Source: Pseudomonadota bacterium
Lineage (GTDB): Bacteria > Pseudomonadota > Alphaproteobacteria > Rhodobacterales > Rhodobacteraceae
NCBI GenBank assembly: GCA_027623875.1
Contig: JAQBUS010000005.1
Location: 1 to 17,394 of the forward strand
DNA length: 17,394 bases
Direction: 5' to 3'
Part shown: positions 7,550 to 15,068 of the stretch, one piece after another
Numbering within the stretch: the stretch's first letter is position 1
Layout: each line of letters opens with the position of its first letter
The notes under the pieces: generated by a model
The model's database searches: none
What the model was told of the DNA's origin: nothing
Seen by the model: the letters and a program-made list of their open reading frames with translations, nothing else
Position numbers and translations under genes: made by a program

Positions 7550-8689
7550 TTACCTTAATCTGTGTACGTGCGCACTCTGCATGAAACCAAATGCACAAAG
7601 AAGAACTATCATAGATGAACCACCATAACTTATTAATGGAAGAGGGACTCCGACTATTGGAGCAAACCCCATGACCATTGCCATATTAACCGAAAAATAT
7701 AAAAAGAAAATAATCGAAACGCCCATTATTGTTAAAAATGAAAACCGGTCTTTATTACTTAAAGCTGACAAAACACAAAAAATAATAACTGCAGCGTACA
7801 TCAACAAAACAGAGAGACCACCAAAAAAACCAAACTCTTCTGCGAGAGTCGTAAAGATAAAATCAGTATGTTTTTCAGGAAGAAAATTAAGTCTTGATTG
7901 AGTTCCCTGCATAAAACCTCTGCCGTTAAGTCCACCAGAACCAAGAGCGATTTTTGATTGTGTAATATGATAACCAGTCCCTAGCGGGTCACTAGAAGGA
8001 TACAAAAAGGTTTCTATTCTATTATACTGATATTCTCGTAAAAGAGCCCATTTTGTATTTTGTGCTTTAAGAACTACCACAACCAAAGCACCAACAAGAG
8101 ATATTACAGCTGCAAAATAACTCCAATGCACACCCGCTAAAAATATAACAGCAGAACCTCCCAAAAGAATTAAAAGTGCAGTACCGAGATCTGGCTGCCG
8201 AAGAGTTAGGAACACAGGAATAATAATAATAATTACTGGAATTAAAACCCATAGAAGCTTTGATGTTTGCTCAAGGTTTAATCTATCATAATATGCAGCC
8301 AAGAATAAAACCGTGGTAATCTTTGTTAGTTCAGAAGGTTGAAGCCGAATAAAGCCCAAGTCCAACCATCTCTGGGCTCCCATGCCAGTTTCTCCAAAAA
8401 ACTCTACTGCCACCAATAAAAGAACACTGCCTAAATAAAAAACTCCCGAAACATTTCGCCAAAACCAAATAGGAGTCATTGCTATGAAAAATAACACTGT
8501 CATACCTGCTATAAAACGCTTCACCTGGGGAACAAGCCATGGGTTAACAGATCCACCAGCGACGGAATAAAGCATTAGAAAACCAATGCATGAAATAGCA
8601 CAAAGCAATAGAACAACTGGCCAGTTCAAATACAAAATTTTAGAAAACCCTGAGGGTGCATGCCCCGAATTGATTTCCATATAACTCAT
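7550..8689 (-). CDS. rodA: Rod-shape peptidoglycan glycosyltransferase RodA (SEDS family)
   Basis: A 379-residue SEDS protein with about ten transmembrane helices, which polymerises lipid II into glycan strands during lateral wall growth together with PBP2. Family blocks are all present: GAQRWLDLGFIRLQPSEL (104-121), RQPDLGT (164-170), the large extracytoplasmic-loop motif FLPEKHTDFIF (269-279) containing the catalytically required Asp (Asp276), and PLPLISYGGSS (349-359). The start ATG shares its A with the TGA stop of mrdA (TGATG), a one-base overlap. No ribosome site is seen, so translation is expected to be coupled to mrdA. A second ATG three codons downstream is possible. FtsW has a similar fold, but the pairing with PBP2 and mreBCD identifies this copy as RodA. 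Confidence 0.95.
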   Translation of the reverse strand: MSYMEINSGHAPSGFSKILYLNWPVVLLLCAISCIGFLMLYSVAGGSVNPWLVPQVKRFIAGMTVLFFIAMTPIWFWRNVSGVFYLGSVLLLVAVEFFGETGMGAQRWLDLGFIRLQPSELTKITTVLFLAAYYDRLNLEQTSKLLWVLIPVIIIIIPVFLTLRQPDLGTALLILLGGSAVIFLAGVHWSYFAAVISLVGALVVVVLKAQNTKWALLREYQYNRIETFLYPSSDPLGTGYHITQSKIALGSGGLNGRGFMQGTQSRLNFLPEKHTDFIFTTLAEEFGFFGGLSVLLMYAAVIIFCVLSALSNKDRFSFLTIMGVSIIFFLYFSVNMAMVMGFAPIVGVPLPLISYGGSSMIVLLCAFGFMQSAHVHRLR

Positions 8690-10653
8690 CAGTTTTTAAC
8701 AGTCAAAATCTCAGACGGATCTGTGAGAACCATTTTACTAAAAGCAGAGGAGATTCGTGCCTGTTGAGATTCAGGGTAAGCCGATAATGGGGGTAAAGCA
8801 TCATGTTGAGCAGCCAAAATTATATCACGAGCAATTGGCGCTGCGATGGCAGATCCACTTCCTCCATGCTCAACAATTACTGACACTGCATACCTTGGAG
8901 ATTTAAAAGGAGCATAACCAACAAACAAAGCATGGTCTCTTTGCTTCCAAGGTAAATCTTCGTTCAGAGCAACCCCATCTTCTCGTTCGGATCTGGATAT
9001 TCCTCGCACCTGACTTGTTCCGGTTTTTCCTGCCAAATTCATTTTCTGACTTTCGATACGACTACCATATGCCGTTCCCGTCGAGGAATTAATTACATCA
9101 TACATTCCCGTTTGAACACGCAGCAAATTTTCTGAGCGGACCCCCAAGGGACTAAAAGCTTCTGGATCCAGTTCCAAGCCCGCAAATGTTTTTACCAGTC
9201 TAGGCTTTACAGCTCGATTTGTTGCTAATCGAGCCGTCATAACTGCTAACTGAAGCGAAGAAGATAAAACGAACCCTTGCCCAATTGCCGTATTCAAAGT
9301 ATCTCCAATCCTCCAGTCCTCCCCGCGCCTTCTAACTTTCCATTCCTTGCTGGGTATTAATCCAGATTGCACCAGTGACATCGGAATGTCATGCTTTTCT
9401 CCAAGACCCAAACGCCTAGCCATTAAATTTATTTTTTCTATTCCTAATCTCTGAGCAAGCTCATAATAATAACAATCGCAGGACTGTTTCAAACTATCGT
9501 GAAAATTAACATTCCCATGCCCGGATCTCTTCCAGCAATGAAATCTACGGCCTGAAAGTTCAATGTACCCTGTGCACCTGATTTTTTCATTAGGCTCTAC
9601 AACGCCAGCCTCTAAAGCTGCGAGTGCTACAGCCATTTTAAATGTTGATCCAGGCGGGTAACTCCCCTGAATTGCCTTATTACCTAAAGGCCTATAGGGG
9701 TTTTCTATTAATGAGTTGTAATCCTTAAAAGAAATACCATTAACAAACTTATTTGAGTCAAAAGTTGGCGTCGAACCAATAGCTAATAGATCTCCGTTTA
9801 TCACATCCATTACAATAGCTGATGCACTAATTCCTTCGAGGCGAGCCTGCACGAAGTTTTGTAATTTAGTATCAATAGTGAGCTTTATATCTGGACCGTT
9901 AACGCTTTCATCTCGATCTAAGTCACGCATAACTCGGCCGAGCGCGTTTACTTCGACCCTCTTCACACCTACTAGACCACGTAACTGTCTGTCCAACTTA
10001 CTTTCAACCTCTGTTTTTCCAACTTGAAAGTTTGGAATTTCAAGTAACGGGTTTTTATCTGACAAAAGTCCATTTATAAAATCTTCTTCCATTTTTTTTA
10101 TATCTTTTTCGTTAACCGGACCTACATAACCAACGATATTAGAATAATCCGTAGAACGAGGGTAATACCGTGTTAAAATCACTTCCAAACTTACCCCTGG
10201 CAAAGCTGGAGAGTTCACGGCGATCCTACTCAACTGCTTCCAGGTCAAGCGTTCTGCAACTGTAATTGGAATGAGCGGACGGTTCTTTAATATTTGACCC
10301 TTCAGGATTGCTATCTCCTCATCCGGTATCAGTAAAATTGTCTGTAAGTTTCTTAAAACCTCCTCTAGGTTTTTTATTCCGTCTCTAATTAGAATGGCAC
10401 TATAATTTTGTTCGTTTCCAGCAATTAAAATACCATTCCTATCAAAAATTTCACCTCGAACAGGCGGTATTAATCGCAAATTAATTCTATTTTCTTCTGC
10501 CAATAATCTAAATTTTTCAGCTTCCCTAACCTGGAGGAAATGACTCCTGAAGCCAAGAGTTACTAAAACTGCGGCCATTCCCCCACCCAAGAGCAATGCT
10601 CTTCGATTAGAGCCTCGTACTTTATCTTTGATATAATCTGTAGAGTTAATCAT
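8689..10653 (-). CDS. mrdA: Penicillin-binding protein 2, elongasome transpeptidase
   Basis: A 654-residue class B penicillin-binding protein that cross-links peptidoglycan in the periplasm as the partner of RodA. It has a short cytoplasmic N-terminus and a single membrane anchor at about 20-40, followed by the dimerisation/pedestal domain with RGEIFDRNG (66-74). The transpeptidase domain then has all three active-site motifs: STFK (336-339, nucleophile Ser336), SCD (391-393) and KTGT (543-546). Length is close to E. coli PBP2 (633 residues). The ATG at 10653 is preceded by GAGAAGG and overlaps the mreD stop by one base (TAATG); the stop overlaps rodA by one base. FtsI/PBP3 is the alternative class B enzyme, but the SCD form of motif 2 and the mre/rodA neighbours point to PBP2. 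Confidence 0.95.
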   Translation of the reverse strand: MINSTDYIKDKVRGSNRRALLLGGGMAAVLVTLGFRSHFLQVREAEKFRLLAEENRINLRLIPPVRGEIFDRNGILIAGNEQNYSAILIRDGIKNLEEVLRNLQTILLIPDEEIAILKGQILKNRPLIPITVAERLTWKQLSRIAVNSPALPGVSLEVILTRYYPRSTDYSNIVGYVGPVNEKDIKKMEEDFINGLLSDKNPLLEIPNFQVGKTEVESKLDRQLRGLVGVKRVEVNALGRVMRDLDRDESVNGPDIKLTIDTKLQNFVQARLEGISASAIVMDVINGDLLAIGSTPTFDSNKFVNGISFKDYNSLIENPYRPLGNKAIQGSYPPGSTFKMAVALAALEAGVVEPNEKIRCTGYIELSGRRFHCWKRSGHGNVNFHDSLKQSCDCYYYELAQRLGIEKINLMARRLGLGEKHDIPMSLVQSGLIPSKEWKVRRRGEDWRIGDTLNTAIGQGFVLSSSLQLAVMTARLATNRAVKPRLVKTFAGLELDPEAFSPLGVRSENLLRVQTGMYDVINSSTGTAYGSRIESQKMNLAGKTGTSQVRGISRSEREDGVALNEDLPWKQRDHALFVGYAPFKSPRYAVSVIVEHGGSGSAIAAPIARDIILAAQHDALPPLSAYPESQQARISSAFSKMVLTDPSEILTVKN

Positions 10654-11189
10654 TAACCTTCTCGAGATTCTGTAAAATCAGATGGGTGTGGCCACCTAAC
10701 GCTCAATAGATAATGTGTAAAAAGTACCACGCCAGGATATAAAGCTATTGTAAAAAATATTCTATATCCCATCATACTTAAGGGTATATTATTAATTTTA
10801 AAAATAAACTGAAATCCTATCAGAGTGCATGTTAAAAAAGTAAAAACAATCGATACAAGCAATAGCTCCTCACTCATTTTTAAGACCCTTTGAGATAGAG
10901 CCAGCCGACGGATAAATTCATATCCAACTATTGATATGGCCGACCATAAACCGATTGGCTTAAATAACAGCAAATCTGAAATAAAATGAACTGAAATTAT
11001 AAGAAAAAATGGAAGATATTGTGGCCTACGGAGCAACCAAACAGTTGTAAACATAAATATAAAATCCGGCCAAAAAATTTCGTTAGCTATAATCTTTAAA
11101 GGCTGGAGCTGGAGCGAAATAATAGTAATGCAGATCAGAATATAAATAAGGTAATACATCCAGCGCTTTAGTGTAAAAGAACTAACCAT
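10653..11189 (-). CDS. mreD: Rod shape-determining membrane protein MreD
   Basis: A polytopic inner-membrane protein of 178 residues with about five or six helices. It is poorly conserved in sequence, as is usual for MreD, and recognised by its position between mreC and mrdA and by its length. It links the MreC/MreB scaffold to PBP2 and RodA. I place the start at the ATG at 11189 (peptide MVSSFTLKRW) because a strong ribosome site, GGAGGTG (minus strand, 11196-11202), lies 6 bases upstream of it. A TTG five codons earlier (11204) would put that site inside the gene. With the ATG, the overlap with the mreC stop is 8 bases. The gene ends in a one-base overlap with mrdA. Confidence in the identity is high from context, moderate from sequence alone. 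Confidence 0.88.
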   Translation of the reverse strand: MVSSFTLKRWMYYLIYILICITIISLQLQPLKIIANEIFWPDFIFMFTTVWLLRRPQYLPFFLIISVHFISDLLLFKPIGLWSAISIVGYEFIRRLALSQRVLKMSEELLLVSIVFTFLTCTLIGFQFIFKINNIPLSMMGYRIFFTIALYPGVVLFTHYLLSVRWPHPSDFTESREG

Positions 11190-12072
11190 CTGCAGCACCT
11201 CCAAGGATAGTGGGCTCAGTGTTTATTATTATCTCACCGGTAAGCCCCGAAGAATTTAGTGCTGGAGTTCGGATTACCCTTAGAAACTCTAACCTTGAAT
11301 AATCTGCCGCTAATTTTACTCGAAGCCTAGCCCCTGGACTCCTAATAATTTGACCTACCAAAACATCAGATGGAAACAGCTTTCCATCTCCAGAAGTAAC
11401 AACTCTATCGCCAGCACGAATTAGGTCTATATTTTCAATTATCTCTAAGATAGGAAACAAGCTGCTATCGCCAGCCAGTAATGCTTTTTGGCCAGAGGGT
11501 TCTATCGTAACCGGTATCCTGCTGCTGCTGTCAATTACTAAAACTACCCGACTAAGTTCAGGCCCAACTCCAAATATTCTTCCTATTAAACCCCCACCGT
11601 CTACTACCGGCCACCCATCTTTAATGCCATCTGAAGATCCAACATTTAAAAGTAAAGATCTCCGAAACGGTGAGCCACTATCAGTCAAAACCAATCCCGT
11701 AATATAGGTCAAACTTGGATTTAAGCGCACATTATTTAGATCAAGTAAGCGCGCATTTTCTTCTTTCAGCTGTATCGCCGCTTCTTGCCACGTCTTCATT
11801 TTCTTTAATTCTAGGATAAGTTCTTCTTTCTCAGCGTAGAGACTATTAAATGATTGGATTTTTTGTATGAGTTTAAAACCAGTCTTCATTGGGACGAGAA
11901 CCCATTCCAATGAAGGAAAAATTTTACTAATTGCAGCCATACGAATTCGTTCTGCTCGAGGGTTATCAATTTTCCACAAAAGAAAGGAGGAAGACAGAAA
12001 CAATACCGCAATACCCATAAAAATAATTTTTATTGGTCTGGTGTAATCTTCTGTTGTTTTTCTATCGTTCAT
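11182..12072 (-). CDS. mreC: Rod shape-determining protein MreC
   Basis: A 296-residue bitopic protein. It has a cytoplasmic N-terminus, one transmembrane helix at about 16-34, a periplasmic coiled coil at about 70-112 rich in Glu, Lys and Leu, and the two six-stranded beta-barrel domains that define MreC at about 120-270 (for example NVGSSDGIKDGWPVVD and the later PSDVLVGQI). MreC bridges MreB inside the cell to PBP2 and the wall enzymes outside. The gene starts with ATG at 12072, 44 bases after the mreB stop, with a purine-rich GAAGGGGAA stretch upstream at a rather long spacing. It overlaps mreD by 8 bases. The last 20 or so residues are a loose tail. Domain order and length match the family. 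Confidence 0.93.
   Translation of the reverse strand: MNDRKTTEDYTRPIKIIFMGIAVLFLSSSFLLWKIDNPRAERIRMAAISKIFPSLEWVLVPMKTGFKLIQKIQSFNSLYAEKEELILELKKMKTWQEAAIQLKEENARLLDLNNVRLNPSLTYITGLVLTDSGSPFRRSLLLNVGSSDGIKDGWPVVDGGGLIGRIFGVGPELSRVVLVIDSSSRIPVTIEPSGQKALLAGDSSLFPILEIIENIDLIRAGDRVVTSGDGKLFPSDVLVGQIIRSPGARLRVKLAADYSRLEFLRVIRTPALNSSGLTGEIIINTEPTILGGAADG
11196..11202 (-). promoter_or_regulatory. Ribosome binding site that fixes the mreD start
   Basis: On the minus strand this reads GGAGGTG, a near-perfect complement of the 16S rRNA 3' end, located inside the last codons of mreC and 6 bases before the ATG at 11189. It argues against starting mreD at the TTG at 11204, which would lie upstream of the site. 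Confidence 0.75.
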
Positions 12073-12116
12073 TATGGATTGAGTTCCCCTTCACATTAAA
12101 ATCATGAAGAATTCAT

Positions 12117-13160
12117 TTAACTCTCATAATCTATCACGTGCCGTAATTGTTTTTCATATTCTAATGCTTTTCCAGTTCCCAATGCCACACAATTTCGACT
12201 GTCAGCGGCAACAGAAACTGCTAACCCTGTTTGCTCTCTCAGAGCAAGATCAAGTTCGCCAAGTAGTGCTCCACCTCCTGTTAGCATCACGCCCCTATCT
12301 ACAATGTCCGCAGATAAATCTGGTGGAGTTTCGCCAAGTGCAGCCATTACTGCTTCACAAATTTGTTGGACCGGCTCCGCCAGTGCTTCAGCAACTTCTG
12401 CCTGATTAATTTCAACTTCTTTTGGAACACCTGTCAGTAAATCTCTACCGCGCACTTGCATTGACGCACCTCGGCCATCCTTAGGCTTTCGGGCGGCTCC
12501 AATAGATTCCTTAATGATTTCTGCTGTAGACTCACCAACTAAAATATTTTTGTATCTTCTAAGATACGAAATTAGCGCCTCATCCATTCTATCACCACCA
12601 ACCCTAATAGATCGCGCATATACGATATCTCCCAAAGAGAGAATCGCCACTTCAGTCGTTCCTCCACCAATATCCACCACCATAGATCCCGTTGGATCAG
12701 TTATTGGCATACCCGCACCGATAGCAGCAGCAATCGGCTCAGATATCAGACCTGCTTTTCTGGCTCCTGCACCAAGCACAGATTGACGAATAGCTCTCTT
12801 CTCAACTGGTGTCGCTCCTTGTGGAACACAAACAATGATTTTAGGTTTAGTAAAAGTAGAATGTCGGTGAACTTTACGAATAAAGTGCTTAATCATTGCC
12901 TCTGCTGAGTCAAAATCTGCTATAACTCCGTCTCTCATTGGTCGTATAGCCTCAATACTTCCCGGAGTCCGTCCGAGCATGAGTTTTGCGGCTTCACCTA
13001 CTGCCAAAATCTCTTTAGTCCCGTTTCTTATATGATACGCAACTACGGATGGCTCATCCAGGACAATTCCCTTTCCTTTGACATAAACCAGAGTATTTGC
13101 CGTTCCAAGATCAATCGCCATGTCTACAGAAAAAATATTAGAGAAGAAACTATTTGCCAT
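12117..13160 (-). CDS. mreB: Actin-like cell-shape protein MreB
   Basis: A 347-residue cytoplasmic actin homologue that forms membrane-bound filaments and directs lateral wall synthesis. The ATPase signatures are intact: phosphate-1 loop DLGTANT (17-23), phosphate-2 loop DIGGGTTE (163-170), EPIAAAIG (141-148), VGGDRMDEA (187-195) and the adenosine-binding LTGGGALL (293-300). The extreme N-terminus has hydrophobic residues (SFFSNIF) suited to membrane contact. It is the first gene of the five-gene shape operon plus ghrA; 112 bases separate it from leuA and contain a promoter-like pair, so it probably has its own promoter besides any read-through from leuA. The ATG at 13160 has a weak AGAAAG ribosome site. 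Very conserved and confidently identified. Confidence 0.98.
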   Translation of the reverse strand: MANSFFSNIFSVDMAIDLGTANTLVYVKGKGIVLDEPSVVAYHIRNGTKEILAVGEAAKLMLGRTPGSIEAIRPMRDGVIADFDSAEAMIKHFIRKVHRHSTFTKPKIIVCVPQGATPVEKRAIRQSVLGAGARKAGLISEPIAAAIGAGMPITDPTGSMVVDIGGGTTEVAILSLGDIVYARSIRVGGDRMDEALISYLRRYKNILVGESTAEIIKESIGAARKPKDGRGASMQVRGRDLLTGVPKEVEINQAEVAEALAEPVQQICEAVMAALGETPPDLSADIVDRGVMLTGGGALLGELDLALREQTGLAVSVAADSRNCVALGTGKALEYEKQLRHVIDYES

Positions 13161-13203
13161 ACATGAACTTTCTAGTGATTTTGAATAAATTCGAAATAGT
13201 TAA

Positions 13204-13238
13204 TTTATAATTATTTTATCGAAAACAGGAAAGAGAGA
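13204..13238 (-). promoter_or_regulatory. Putative promoter of the mreB operon
   Basis: On the minus strand the element TCTCTCTTTCCT (13227-13238) is followed after exactly 17 bases by TATAAA (13204-13209), a good -10 hexamer. The -35 position (TTTCCT) is a poor match to TTGACA. The expected transcription start is near 13197, leaving a 5' leader of about 37 bases before mreB. The same 12-base element with the same spacing to TATAAA occurs upstream of the leuA leader, which raises confidence that the arrangement is functional. Confidence 0.5.
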
Positions 13239-13272
13239 TACTTTTAAATCGATAACAAAGCTTATCATTGAA

Positions 13273-14832
13273 TTAAACCGAATGTTTATAGGAAATTCCA
13301 GCAATATCCAACCCTGCTTTTTCACGTCTAATTAATAACCTATTAAGGGCCGTTATATATGCTTTTAAGGAAGCAACTACGGTATCAGTATCAGCGGATT
13401 CTCCTACCGAAATCTTGCCATTTTCTTCCATTCTAACCGAGACTATGGCTTGAGCATCAGTTCCTTCAGTTACTGCATGGACCTGGTACAACTGAAGCTT
13501 AACATTGTGAGGAAAAAGTACTTTAACAGCATTGAATGCTGCATCAACAGGACCATCCCCCACAGAAGATGCAGCTTTCATTTCCCCATCGACTATCAGA
13601 ACCAAGTCTGCTGTTTGTGGGCCTTCGGTTCCGCAGACCACTCGCAGGCTTTTTACCTGAATTCTATCGGAAACATCCACTGACGACGTCTCACGCATTA
13701 AGGCTATCAAGTCATCATCAAATATTTCTTTTTTTCTATCGGCTAAGGTTTTAAACCTAACGAACACATCTCGAAGTTGATTATCCCCCAGTTCATACCC
13801 AAGATCACTAAGCTTAGAACGAAGTGCAGCCCGGCCAGAATGCTTGCCCATGACTAGATTAGTCTCAGACAAACCAATATCTGAGGGTCGCATAATCTCA
13901 AATGTTTCAGAGTTTTTTAACATCCCATCCTGGTGTATGCCACTCTCATGAGCAAATGCATTTTTTCCTACGATGGCTTTATTAAACTGCACTGGGAAAC
14001 CTGAAATTGAGGCCACTTTTCGTGAAATATTCATAATTTTTGTTGTATCAATCAACGTTTTATAAGGGAATATATCAGAGCGTACTTTCATTGCCATCAC
14101 AACCTCTTCTAAAGCTGTGTTTCCAGCTCTCTCCCCTAAACCATTAATTGTACATTCAATCTGTCTTGCCCCAGCCAGCACTGCAGCTAGAGCATTTGCT
14201 GTAGCCATACCAAGATCATTATGGCAATGAGTAGCGAATACTACATCATCCGCTCCAGGAACTCGCTCTAGCAACATTTCTATTAATTCAGAGCTTTCCC
14301 GCGGTGCAGTATAACCCACTGTGTCCGGAATATTAATAGTTTCGGCACCCGCCTTTATAGCTATCTCCACGACTCGACATAAGTAATCTCGCTCGGTACG
14401 CGTCGCATCCATCGGAGACCATTGAACATTATCACAAAGGTTCCGAGCATATGTCACAGTTTGATTTATTCTATCCGCCATTTCATCCATGTTAAGATTT
14501 GGTATGGCTCTGTGTAAAGGTGAAGTACCAATAAATGTATGAATTCGGGGATTCTTAGCTGTTCTTAGAGCCTCCCAGCATCTATCAATATCGGAAAAAT
14601 TAGCTCGGGCCAGTCCACAAATTACGGAAGATTTAGTACAATCCGAAATAGCTTTAACAGCATCGAAATCTCCCTGTGAAGCGATTGGAAACCCCGCCTC
14701 AATTATATCGACACCCATTTCATCCAATAAGTAGGCAATTTCCAATTTCTCATTGTGACTCATAGTTGCTCCTGGAGATTGCTCTCCGTCCCGCAAAGTA
14801 GTATCAAAAATTAATACTTTATCGTTTTTCAT
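13273..14832 (-). CDS. leuA: 2-isopropylmalate synthase (class I LeuA)
   Basis: A 519-residue cytoplasmic enzyme that condenses acetyl-CoA with 2-oxoisovalerate to 2-isopropylmalate, the first committed step of leucine synthesis. The TIM-barrel domain begins with the signature FDTTLRDGEQSPG (9-21), including Arg14 and Asp15. The metal-binding pair is His202 and His204 in FATHCHNDLG, with Asn238 in GLGERAGN as the further ligand. The C-terminal portion (about 390-519) is the regulatory domain that binds leucine for feedback inhibition. Length matches E. coli LeuA (523), so this is the short class I form. The ATG at 14832 has an AGGA ribosome site about 10 bases upstream. It is preceded by a leader peptide gene and paired hairpins, implying a second, attenuation-like layer of leucine control. 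mreB follows 112 bases downstream on the same strand. Confidence 0.97.
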   Translation of the reverse strand: MKNDKVLIFDTTLRDGEQSPGATMSHNEKLEIAYLLDEMGVDIIEAGFPIASQGDFDAVKAISDCTKSSVICGLARANFSDIDRCWEALRTAKNPRIHTFIGTSPLHRAIPNLNMDEMADRINQTVTYARNLCDNVQWSPMDATRTERDYLCRVVEIAIKAGAETINIPDTVGYTAPRESSELIEMLLERVPGADDVVFATHCHNDLGMATANALAAVLAGARQIECTINGLGERAGNTALEEVVMAMKVRSDIFPYKTLIDTTKIMNISRKVASISGFPVQFNKAIVGKNAFAHESGIHQDGMLKNSETFEIMRPSDIGLSETNLVMGKHSGRAALRSKLSDLGYELGDNQLRDVFVRFKTLADRKKEIFDDDLIALMRETSSVDVSDRIQVKSLRVVCGTEGPQTADLVLIVDGEMKAASSVGDGPVDAAFNAVKVLFPHNVKLQLYQVHAVTEGTDAQAIVSVRMEENGKISVGESADTDTVVASLKAYITALNRLLIRREKAGLDIAGISYKHSV

Positions 14833-14865
14833 AATATGTTTTTCCTGATATTTTTTAGTTTTTCT

Positions 14866-14920
14866 TGGCGCTTTACTCCTCTGAACCCTGGCGCCATAAG
14901 GCTAGTTCAGAGGATAGTAA
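14866..14920 (-). promoter_or_regulatory. Leucine attenuator-type RNA switch upstream of leuA
   Basis: Read on the minus strand, stem A pairs TCCTCTGAAC (14905-14914) with GTTCAGAGGA (14877-14886), 10 perfect pairs with an 18-base loop. It is extended by TTAC/GTAA (14917-14920 with 14873-14876) across a 2-base bulge. Stem B pairs GGCGC plus flanks (14891-14896) with GCGCCA (14866-14871); CTT/AAG beyond a 2-base bulge may extend it. The two stems interleave, so they exclude each other or form a pseudoknot. The last Leu codon and the TGA of the leader peptide lie inside the left arm of stem A, so ribosome position would decide which stem forms. The sequence after stem B is A-rich rather than U-rich, so a classic intrinsic terminator is not seen; the output could be Rho-dependent or act on leuA translation. 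Confidence 0.7.
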
Positions 14921-14984
14921 GGAGTAGTCCACTTTCGTGTTTAACAACAAGTTTTACTAATAAATCAAAGAATGCTACCATCAT
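14907..14984 (-). CDS. leuL: leuA leader peptide
   Basis: A 25-codon reading frame starting with two ATG codons (14984 and 14981) and stopping with TGA at 14907-14909, 74 bases before leuA. The peptide begins MMVAFFDLLVK and ends GLLLTIL; the tail codons are CTA CTC CTT ACT ATC CTC, and seven of 25 residues are Leu. A run of codons for the end-product amino acid just before competing hairpins is the hallmark of attenuation control. No ribosome site precedes it. The TATAAA at 14988-14993 would put transcription start at or next to the second ATG, so the message may be leaderless, as described for rhizobial trpL. It is too short for ordinary gene callers. Its existence is seen directly; its function is inferred by analogy. 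Confidence 0.75.
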   Translation of the reverse strand: MMVAFFDLLVKLVVKHESGLLLTIL

Positions 14985-14987
14985 TTT

Positions 14988-15022
14988 TTTATAATGGTTA
15001 AGATACAACAAGGAAAGAGAGA
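14988..15022 (-). promoter_or_regulatory. Putative promoter of the leuA leader transcript
   Basis: On the minus strand, TCTCTCTTTCCT (15011-15022) is followed after 17 bases by TATAAA (14988-14993). A start 7 bases after the hexamer falls on the second ATG of the leader peptide. The same element and spacing occur in front of mreB, and the -35 equivalent is again unlike TTGACA. Confidence 0.5.
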
Positions 15023-15068
15023 ATTTTATAAAGGTCCCATTTTAAGCTATACATAGATTGTAAGTTTT

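Noticed and set aside
11189..11204. Five extra N-terminal codons of mreD from a TTG start at 11204.
   Set aside because: The strong GGAGGTG ribosome site lies downstream of that TTG and is correctly placed for the ATG at 11189.
13146..13163. Five-codon frame (ATG TAT GGC AAA TAG) overlapping the mreB start on the minus strand as a regulatory upstream frame.
   Set aside because: Such tiny frames are expected by chance in AT-rich DNA, and it has no special codons or ribosome site of its own.
13251..13266. GATAA/TTATC inverted repeat just after leuA as a terminator.
   Set aside because: Only 5 AT-rich pairs with a 6-base spacer and no T-run on either side; too weak to call.
14990..14995. Perfect TATAAT on the + strand as a promoter.
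   Set aside because: No + strand gene lies downstream for 1.6 kb and there is no -35 partner; the overlapping minus-strand TATAAA fits the leader gene.
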